From Membranipora membranacea (lineage: Eukaryota > Bryozoa > Gymnolaemata > Cheilostomatida > Membraniporidae), in contig OU612070.1 of assembly GCA_914767715.1 (NCBI GenBank), forward strand, positions 1,691,501-1,755,500: a stretch of DNA of 64,000 bases, read 5' to 3'. The notes under the pieces were generated by a model. The model was not told the DNA's origin and ran no database searches. It worked only from the letters and a program-made list of their open reading frames with translations. The translations under genes and the position numbers were made by a program. Every line of letters starts with the position of its first letter. Position 1 is the first letter of the stretch. Positions 55,270 through 64,000 of the stretch are shown one piece after another.

Positions 55270-56125
55270 ATATGCAGTAGTGCTGCGGCTGACCTCTTCA
55301 ACTGGGTACACACTTTTTTCCTACATCAAATTTGTTTCCCGTCTAGGCTGCTTTTTGTCTTGTTCTCATTTAGATGTAGTGCTGTCGCTGACCACCTTTT
55401 AAAATGATGTGATAGAATATCTTGTTAAGATCATACATATAGTCGTGTTTCCTGCTGACCATATTAATCACTTAACATTTCACTTACCTAACCGATTGTG
55501 AAGAAAATTGCAGGTATGCTGCCTCGCTGCCGCTGACATGATTGCTTCAACCGGGTACACTCTCAGTTTTAGATTCAGCACGTTGTTCTACCCTAGATAT
55601 ACCCTTGTTTAAAACACGTAACATTTCACATTATTTTACTTTGAGAAAAATTGCGATATGCTGCCGCGCTGCCGATCTTCTGCTAACATGATTGCTACGA
55701 CTGGGTACAGTAGAACAAGTTTGGTCCATTTGCCTGCATTCCCAGTGGATCCAATCCACTGGTCACGCCGCGGCGTGACCAGCGGATCGGGAGCAACAGT
55801 CATGCAGGCAATTGGATCAAACTTGTTCTAGGTTACACCCTTATTTCTTTATATTCAGCACGTTATTATACCCTTGTATATTCAGCAAGTTATTATACCC
55901 TTGAAACACCTCTTATTTAAACTCTTATTATTTCACTCACTAAAAGCAATTTTTAGAGGAAATGAGGATATGCTGCCGCGCTGCCGCTGACATGATTGCT
56001 ACAACTGGGTACACCCTCAATATTGTATTCAGCACGTCGTTCCACCCTAGAAACACCTTTTATTGAATTCTTAACATTTCACTTATCATATGCAGTTTTG
56101 AGAAATATGGTGGATATGTTGCCGC
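55270..56125. repeat. Diverged ~140-bp tandem repeat array
   Basis: At least five units share tatgctgccgcgctgccgct, gacatgattgct, caactgggtacaccctca, attcagcacgttgttctacc and taacatttcac. Unit starts lie near 55270, 55375, 55514, 55655 and 55970, with a degraded one near 56112. Unit lengths vary because of insertions. No coding frame is kept. The array is upstream of the Sp copy 2 start. Confidence 0.75.
55711..55830. mobile_element. 120-bp hairpin MITE inside the tandem array
   Basis: The ends tagaacaagtttggtccatt and the reverse match aattggatcaaacttgttcta form ~29 bp inverted repeats. The centre contains the perfect palindrome ctggtcacgccg/cggcgtgaccag. It interrupts a tandem unit at gggtaca, and the right flank reads ggttaca, a probable imperfect target duplication. 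Confidence 0.82.
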
Positions 56126-58483
56126 AAGACAGTATCATACTAACCTCATAAAGATCTGACATTATACTTATTGAAAATTTTTAATTTGTCCTGATCTAAC
56201 ACGAGCAGACTTCTGCAAGTTTACTTGGTAAATAAATTGGCAAGTCAACAAAATCCCCACAATGCAGTTTCAACCTGGAATTCCCTGACCATTAGATTAG
56301 TAATATTACACAGAATAGGAGTTATGTCCCTACACAATAATGCAAAAACAAAACACCTTTTAATTTCTAAATATGACCAATAAAACTGGGTACACCCGGC
56401 GAATTTTACAGAAGAAACATCAATGAAGTATAATGTGCGATCAGTTTCCTGCCAGTTAGAGCAGTTACAGCTAGGCTGCTTCTGGCCTATATATGATAAT
56501 ATGAATCTATAGCTGCACATTCGGCGGGTGAACATACATATTGTCAAGCATAGCCTCAGCTTCCCTCAACCCAAATTTTATTCCTAGGAGACGACATCCT
56601 TGCCTCTCAGGCATTAACCTCAAAGATAATAACTCTCAAGTTAGCCTTCAGCAAAGGTTGGCTATAGTCTCCCCTCTTACTGAACCAAACGTGCACCAAA
56701 AGTGCACTAATGGTGTACATTTTTATTCAATTTTGCTTAGAACAAAGTTCCTATCTAGCACGCCTGGACAGTCTGTACCGCATACACACTATTAAATCTT
56801 GGGCCCTGATGTGTGAAAACTTGATTCCTCCTGTAGGGATATTTTCCTAAATGTTGGCTTGCCAAGTTACAGTGTTTACCATGATTACATGACGAATTGC
56901 TGTGTTTGCAAGGACCTATGTTTTCACCTATGTTTGCCGGTGCCAGCCACAAGGGCTAACAGTCATGTTGTGTTGACACCCGGTGTTTGCTATGTTTTAT
57001 AGTATAACATACGTTTTACATCTTGCCATAACCTAAGGTCAACCACCTCAATCAGAAGATGCTAGATGCCATCACAGAGTAAGGTTATATCCATACTCTG
57101 CCATCTAGCGCAAGAAAAGCGAGGAAGAGTCAATTAAGACAACAACCATATGGCTATTGAATCTAATCAAAAAATTGTTGAGCGCTAACAAGTTAAGAAA
57201 ATTATACTAACAAAACTCAACAAGGCAGAACCATCTGAAGTGAAGGCGGAATGCGATGTCAATCCATTCGAGTTTGAGAGCTGATGAGTAAAATACTGTG
57301 CACTATAGCAACTTTGAATCTTAAGTATTCAGTAAGTACCAATCCAGCCACCGATAGAATATGCAATGAGATGTCAGCATGTGTTACACCTAGTCAATGG
57401 CAAAGACTTGTTCTTGAGGTTCAATTTTCAACACATTCATCTGTGTCCTGTTACGACTACATGAAGAATTATCAGCATAGAAGTGATTTATTATGCATCA
57501 ACTCCTCTAACGAAGTGTAAATGCTTTAGAAGGAGTTTCCCTCTCACTGACATTGATAGGGCAACTTCAGAAATGGGTCTCATAAAAAAAGTCTAAATGT
57601 ATTGGTTGCAAAAATAATGAATGATCAAAATAGGTTTCTGAGAGAACATCAGTTACTTCAATGCTTCTCGAGCTTTACAGGAGTTATGCTATGATATATA
57701 TGTAACAGCCATCACCTGTCATATATCAGGCCATGACAGTGACCGTTCTGGCTGTCACTGGAAATGCCATATAATAATAATCATTTCTTATTCACTTCCA
57801 GTGGCAGAAATAATGACATTTTAATAGACATTTATTACAATAACAATGACCAAATAATGGGCTGTGTCCTAGTTTAAGTGCTCAAACGGTGGCGGGATGC
57901 TGGTAGAGGCATTTCATTATCAACCACTTTCTCCCCTAGCTGTGTCCTGGTATATGTGATTACGCTTTGCCGTCTTGATGAGTGTGAGCCAATTAATTGT
58001 CGCTTTGCTATTACCTAGTTTTTGCAATTCATTGGTATCATATGATGTCCTGTTTTTACATCGTTTTGGTAGTACTATAAAAGAGATGTTTTTACTCCGT
58101 TTAGTGTGTGTTGTTTGAGAGAGCAATAAAGATGCTGGTGTGCAATTAAAAGTCTCTCAGTTCACCCTAGTAACCGCTCAGTGTGCGGCATAGTGGTTTA
58201 GTGCCGTCACATATAGATAAACAAACAAATACCAACATGCATATAATATGTATACATAAATATTTGCCAAGGAAAGTGGTTGAGTAAGTCTATAATGAAA
58301 GAATTACATAAGACCACACTGAAAATGTATTGTGCTAAAGAATGATGAATGTCATTTCAGATAACAGAATCAACGGTTTCCATGAAAAGCTTAGATGTCT
58401 TAATTCTTGTTATCCTCATTGCACCAGACCTAGAGAATGCCTCGTCCTTCCAACTTTTGACCATGTTTACCTTGAGAACATAA
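56126..58483. other. 3' flank of arylsulfatase copy B
   Basis: No exon is supported. From 56488 on it parallels 4041-5903. A ~35 bp segment near 57430-57465 is absent from copy A, and a ~75 bp piece near 57868-57945 is extra here. Confidence 0.5.
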
Positions 58484-61400
58484 CTACACTAAGTTGATTG
58501 GATTGCCCTCCATATCCAGCCATGGCCACCAGACTCCTCCACGGAGGCTTGGATTAGACACTTCCCATTGTTCTGGTACATTATTGGGTGGTACAGATCT
58601 CTCAAGGAACTCAGCCAATCTGGACAGCATAACATCCACAATACCAGGTAATGTCTGTATGAAAACAAGATTCAGAAATATATAGTTATCTCCTTCCATA
58701 GTAATTGGATGACATTTGAAGGGGTTAGAGAAGGGAAAGGGAGATTTGAGAGGAGTAACAGTGCAAACAGATAAATCCCTTTTGAAACAAGAATCAAAAT
58801 AACTGAATGGCGAACAAAATCAAATCTTTTTCTAATGGTGTGTCATATAATCAAACTGACCTGAGATAGATCTGTTGTCTCATAGGGATCTGCTGTGATA
58901 TTAAACAGGAATATGTTCTGGACATCTTTAGGGTCCATTTTGTTGAGGATCTCTTCTTCTAAATCGTTAGCTGCCTTGCCTTCTATCTGCATAGCTGCAA
59001 TAGTATATTTGTTGTATAAAATTGAAAAGTTGCCATTTGGTTTGTTAATGATGGTACATGACCTCCTCATTTAACCTCATAAGACACCCTCATCCTCATT
59101 CCTCCGGGATATAGTGTCAAATTGGTTTCCATCTGGAGAACATCTACCGTACATTAAAATTATTTTTCAGATTTAACATCTGCATTATCGACAACTTGGA
59201 GAGACAGGCTTTTCAAAATGTAACAATAATATTACTCTATCAAGATATTTACCTTCATTGCTGACAGGTGGATAACGACCACCTACTCGTGGATCACCAG
59301 TTAGCAGCTTCATGTGGCCCATCCTTAGACCAGCCGTAAGCCGATTATCAAATTGTGATCCCTCCTTCAAAACTCCATACTCAGTTGAGAGCGGGTCTAT
59401 ATTGTAAACCATTTCCTAGAAGCAAACCTCAACTATGCAAAACTAGTCTTGGGATTGACCCATGAATCATAACATAAAATAGAAGTTTGCACAAGTGTGT
59501 GGCCTTACCTTTAGACAAAGAGATGTATTAATTTTATCTGGTGGCTTTTGCTGGTCAAGCAGGCAGAAAGTTAGTCTATGAAGTTTAACTGACAGGATAG
59601 GGATAGATAAATTGCATATTTTAGGTTAATCTCATCATTTTAGTGTTCTTACATGTCTAGGACTATGTCTAAGTTCTTACATGTCTGGGGCTATGTCTAA
59701 GTTCTTACATGTCTGGGGCTATGTCTAAGTTCTTACATGTCTAGGGCTATGTCTAAGTTCTTACATGTCTGGGGCTATGTCTCAGTCTCCCCTGCAGAGC
59801 TGACCATTGATTGACACTATCCAGTCCTCCAGGTATGCTGATTCCTGCAGCATGGAGGAGTGTCGGGTACCAGTCAGAGATGTGCATCAGCCCATTGTAC
59901 ACAGTCTTATGCCTGGGTGCTTTTGGGCCACTTATAAAACCTGCAACTCTAGTACCTGAAAATTGTAATTATAGATATATAAGGTAAAATATAGCTATCA
60001 ACTGAATTCTATAGTCATGGGTAATTTACATGCCATTTTGAGTGTGAGTAATATAACAACATGTAATATAATAATATAGTAGTAAACACATCTCTACCCA
60101 TTTATGTGTTGATTTTACATGTTTTATCAATGTGTGTTTTGTTCTCACTTACCTCCTTCCCACAAACTGCCCTTTGTACCACGTAGCGGGTAGTTTGTTC
60201 CGACACGTCCCCGTGCCTGGGAAGGAGCCCCGTTGTCACTTGAGTAGATAAAAATTGTGTTCTCCCACAGTCCTCTACTCTTCAGAGCATTAGTGATGTT
60301 GCCTACAGCTTCATCCAGCATGGTGATCTGTCCTGTGAAGTTATTAAGATGAAGACCGACATTACATAACTTTTAACAGAACAAGATCTGCTAACCTCCG
60401 ACTTATACATGTATCAGTTTGTCGACTGTATATTTCTGATTTGTGGTCTTCTTGTCTTGCATAAAGGAGGTTACACAAAGAATACTGTGTTAGGATGATA
60501 ATATTGGCATTGGCAACATTTCAGGGTTCATGATATGTCTGGCTGTTAAGGGTTAGGATTCGGCAAGGTTTAATTCCTGCCGCCAGACATCATTTTGGAT
60601 TAGGCACTGGTGAGCCGTTCATCATATAGCCAGGTATGGTCAGATTAACTGTGTGCTCGCACACAGTATGTATATCCCCCCTCTTCCTCATTGAAAAAAG
60701 AGTAGTTAGTTATGGCGGGCAAGGGTATATAGGCTTGGGCCTTAGTGGGTCCGCCAAATAGAGCAGTCAAAAAGACACTGTACATAAGATAAAAATTATG
60801 ATGAACAAGACAACAATGCATTAAACAAGACAATCTTTGGTGACAATATAGTATCTCAGAGCAGGTAAAATGTCAAAAAAGTTTTTTTACTTACCTTCAG
60901 CTGAGTTTTGTTTAGCTAGTTTGGGGTGACATGATGTTAGCTATCACTGATTTTTATTAGCCAATTTGGGAGCAAAAAAACAAAAAGGGTGCATAAAGTG
61001 AGCTAGGATATTAATATTTAAACAATGTTATAAGAAAATATTTCTTCTTCTAAGATATTTCGATTTCGTTAGGCCTACCTGCTAATGCCCTCCTGTCTTT
61101 ATTGTCAATGTAACTGTACTGTTTTGTGTAGCTCTCAGGTATTTGATAAGGAGTATGTCCATTTTGTAGCGCTACATGCATGTACATTGGAGGTGAGTTC
61201 TCATCCTGTAATAAGAAAGTTGAAATTGCTACTATATCAATTGTTTCTCATGTCATCATATTGAATTATTTCCAAACCGGTAAATTGGACAAATAAACAT
61301 ATTAATACCCTTAAGCTGAGGCCACACGAGGCTGTTTTCTCAGGATTTATATAAGTTATTCACGAATGATTTCGTACGAATAGGGATTCTCACGATTTCG

Positions 61401-64000
61401 TGAAATATTGTATGTTCACGATGCAATAAACCGAATAGTATAAATTTTCACCAAATGTTATCTGATTGGCTCTCAGATTTGATTGATTGGCTGTCTGTTT
61501 TGATTGATAAGTCAAGGCCATATCTGTGTAAACAACTTCCGTTAAAATGATGGAACGGATGATCAATGTGGAGCTTCTCATTGATTTGGACCTGGAGCAA
61601 GAGGGAGAAGGGATACAATGACTAATGGGGAAGCAAATTGAATAAATATGAGGGGATCGTTGAGTCTAAGCATATCCAGAAGCTGAATCACTGGACTGGT
61701 TGGTATAATAAACAAGAAGAAACAGCTTCTCCTTGGTTTAATTTTTTAGTTATCACTGTAGGCCTATGGTTTAGATTGGCTGAGGGGTCTTACAGTAGGA
61801 TTACACCCATAAATCATTAGTACAAATTTGGGAAATGACAATCATGTATGGCAGGCTGATATTCGTACGAAATTTAATTTGCAATAATTAGTGGAAATTT
61901 GTGCGAGCGCGTGGCCTTAGCTTTAGTATTTCTATTACTTCTATTATTTTAGGGCGACATACTTGATATCAAAGATTCCAGCCTGTACGCAGTGATCATA
62001 TTTATGCATAGACTTAATAATTATTATGTCTATGTATTTATGTGATCACCAAGGAAATGATATATTGTACCAGATTTGCTATTCTTCACAGAGCTGATGA
62101 AAAGGGGTAAAGTAGAGCGATGGATGGAAATAAACTGGAAGGGCAGGTTTTATTGCCAAGTTTACCTTTTGGTTAATGATACGGACAGCTTCATCAGCGA
62201 ATACAAGGGAAGAATATTCACCGACCCTACTGGAATCAGGAGTTGTGTTGTTCCAGACATCTAATCCACCGTACATAATGCCTGTATTAGTATCAGGGCG
62301 AACATCTAAAACATGGATTGTGAATACTTTTGTTGAGTAATAAAAAACAAAAATTGTCATCATGATTGCATAACTAAAATCAGCTATATATGCCAAACCG
62401 AATATCTGATCTGGTATGAAGTCCAGTCCAGGTGAATATCATGAGTTCTTTTAATTAATTCATACTGACTCTCGTGATCTGACTGGGCATGTAGATCACT
62501 GATAAACTAGGCTATCATTACCACAAAGCAGGTGTCGTAAGGCTAAGTATGCATCGTGCGTGACTTGAATTTGCGCATGCGCAGGAACAATGAGTTTAGT
62601 TTGGGTTCTGATTGCAACTTTGGAAAGGGGAAATGGGATATCCCCTGCATAAACTGTCAATCAAAATCAGCTAATAATGACAAGAGAGGATAACTATTAA
62701 TCACAAATCTGCAAACTTTGGGGAGTATGTCACCAGAGCAGGTAGCCAATCAGATGGCTTCGGAATTCCGAGACTCAATTTTGCAGAGATCAGCTCATGC
62801 CCAGAGCTGAACATGCGCAGAATGTAATTAATTAGCAACAATTCATTAGTTCTCAGGCTATCAATATTATTCAGTGACTAAGTTTGGTTCAAGACAAAAA
62901 ATCGAGAAAGATTTGACCTCAAACTTGAATACATTCTACAATATGTCATAACATAGAAATTGCATGTATAACACCATTTACATCCACTTTTCCAAGTTCA
63001 AAATTTGGCTGGCGAACCTCAGTCTAACGATAAATCATGCTCTGCACTTAAAATTAATCTCTCAGTTGCTGACAAATGATACAATGCAGCATTTTTTTAC
63101 CTCTAACAGGCTCAACTATTTTTGGAGGGCTGAACACACATTCAAACAATAATGTGCATAGGAACAGCCAATAATAATAGTAATGATGTTTAATGGCATG
63201 GATAAAAGGACTTACACTGATGAGTATAGTAGTCTATTCCTCCTTGCATACATCCGAAGTAGGTATCGAATCCTCTGTTCTGTGGTATATATTCCTCCTG
63301 GTACATTCCAATATGCCATTTACCTAAAAAATGAGAAAACAAATTTTTGTCGCAGAGAGGTAAAACCGCTGACTAAATAGAAATCTAACTTTTTTTGCAT
63401 GATAATGGCCGCAGCCTATTAATGTTTATTTGTTGTTACAAAACTTGACGTGATACCGATGATAAATTTAGCTACCTGTACTGTACCCGCCAAAAGAATC
63501 CAATTAAATTGAACATTAATAGTTGTTGGCCATCGATCTTTTAACATTTTTAAAAAAAATTGATGACCCTTATTATTACAGTCCTTAACAGGCCATGAAC
63601 ACTCACCAATCGCATGCGTGTCATATCCTTTCTTCTTCAACTGTTCAGGAAGCAGGGTAAAGTTAAGGGGAAGTCCGCGTGGCTGTGATCCTATCAGAAC
63701 TGAATGCTGAAGTCCAATGTTTATTGGATATCGCCCTGTCATATTACACACAAAACAAAGTATTACTACAAGTTTTTGATGTACCCAAAAAGCTGGGCTG
63801 GTTAAAATGCTCTCTTTATAACTCCTTTTACAAGACGTAACAGAACCAGTTTATATGATATGCCATGACATATTTTTATCCTTACCAGTCATAAGAGCTC
63901 CTCGTGATGCAGTGCATGCATGCTGAGCGTAATAATTGTCCAATATGATTCCTTTCCTGGCTAGTCTGTCCATCACTGGAGTCTTGATCCCTTGCCCAGC
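58484..64000 (-). CDS. Arylsulfatase, copy B, exons 2-10 complete, exon 1 partial
   Basis: The enzyme family is as for copy A. Exons in order: 63896-beyond 64000, 63607-63735, 63216-63323, 62166-62305, 61079-61205, 60153-60332, 59765-59955, 59253-59415, 58861-58994, 58484-58654. The nine complete exons have the same lengths as copy A (129, 108, 140, 127, 180, 191, 163, 134, 171), with the same phases and no stop. The formylglycine box is again CTASR, preceded by HAC. Replacements are scattered and mostly mild: GKWHIG for [13 protein letters not shown] for GLDFWNN, and [11 protein letters not shown] for [11 protein letters not shown]. Conserved frame after many substitutions suggests both copies are under selection. 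The signal peptide and promoter lie outside the window. Confidence 0.93.
59644..59780. repeat. 28-bp tandem repeat carrying copies of a splice donor (copy B)
   Basis: Five units of the same 28-bp repeat as at 7488-7600, two of them with ctagg in place of ctggg. The gene uses the donor at the end of exon 7 (59765). The copy number differs from copy A, so the array changes quickly. Confidence 0.9.
61314..61922. mobile_element. 609-bp non-autonomous DNA transposon, PIF/Harbinger-like
   Basis: The ends are agctgaggccacacgaggc and the inverse of gcgagcgcgtggccttagct, imperfect inverted repeats. TTA stands on both sides (61311-61313 and 61923-61925), the three-base target typical of PIF/Harbinger elements. 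The copy A intron lacks it, which gives an empty-site comparison. It holds no complete transposase. A decayed relative lies at 6857-7375. Confidence 0.78.
62460..62828. mobile_element. ~365-bp insertion in arylsulfatase intron, copy B only
   Basis: Copy A reads attaattaattagcaac without interruption. Copy B has taattaatt on both sides of an extra segment starting catactgactctc and ending catgcgcagaatg. The 8-9 base duplication marks a transposition. The ends are only weakly inverted (cata-ctg / cagaatg). Eight bases would fit hAT-type elements. Confidence 0.7.

Larger units (their letters stand above)
56488..64000. repeat. Segmental duplication, copy B (runs off the window)
   Basis: It matches copy A from 4041 onward in the same orientation. 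Copy-specific differences include a (28 bp)5 instead of (28 bp)4 splice-donor array, a 609-bp transposon (61314-61922), a ~365-bp insert (62460-62828), and absence of the inner part of the transposon relic at 6857-7300. Confidence 0.92.

Overview
This is a nuclear window from a multicellular animal, probably an aquatic invertebrate. It is AT-rich, and its genes are split by short GT-AG introns. Long stretches are filled with non-LTR retrotransposons, tRNA-derived SINEs and palindromic MITE-like elements. The window shows no bacterial operons, Shine-Dalgarno sites or CRISPR arrays. I cannot name the phylum. A gustatory-receptor-like gene, a membrane pentraxin, a histidine-decarboxylase-like gene, Sp-type zinc-finger copies and an arylsulfatase B/I/J-type pair all fit a bilaterian or other eumetazoan.

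Layout. 1595-2244 (-): a two-exon gene for a small secreted cationic peptide with cecropin-like architecture. 2300-3805 (-): a dead LINE fragment. 4041-11161 (-): a complete ten-exon arylsulfatase (547 aa) with a TATA box. 12036-17223: a nest of repeats bounded by a ~550 bp inverted repeat and holding a palindromic MITE, a SINE and a LINE fragment. 17905-19000: a region of serial tandem duplications. 21576-26033 (+): a LINE with two intact ORFs. 26715-26818: a run of perfect GC-rich hairpins. 27869-29889 (+): a gustatory-receptor-like gene followed by a SINE. 31051-31464: a 414 bp palindrome. 31512-35799 (-): the 3' part of a histidine-decarboxylase-like gene that seems to lack core exons. 37504-37866: a SINE. 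38003-39300: a LINE relic. 40088-43173 (-): a complete five-exon type II membrane protein with a pentraxin domain. 43643-43866 (-): a stray piece of ribosomal DNA (external spacer plus the first ~30 nt of 18S). 47143-48176 (+) and 54614-55222 (-): two broken copies of an Sp-family gene on either side of a second LINE (50035-54500). 56488-64000 (-): a second copy of the arylsulfatase block, cut by the window end.

The two arylsulfatase copies share every exon length I can compare and differ by transposon insertions in introns. This makes the window a direct segmental duplication ~52.5 kb apart, or possibly two haplotypes assembled in series. The genes do not form one pathway. The main host-biology interest is the cecropin-like peptide, the receptor, the pentraxin and the arylsulfatase pair. 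Exon structures were worked out by hand from splice sites, reading phase and remembered family motifs; no search or alignment software was used.
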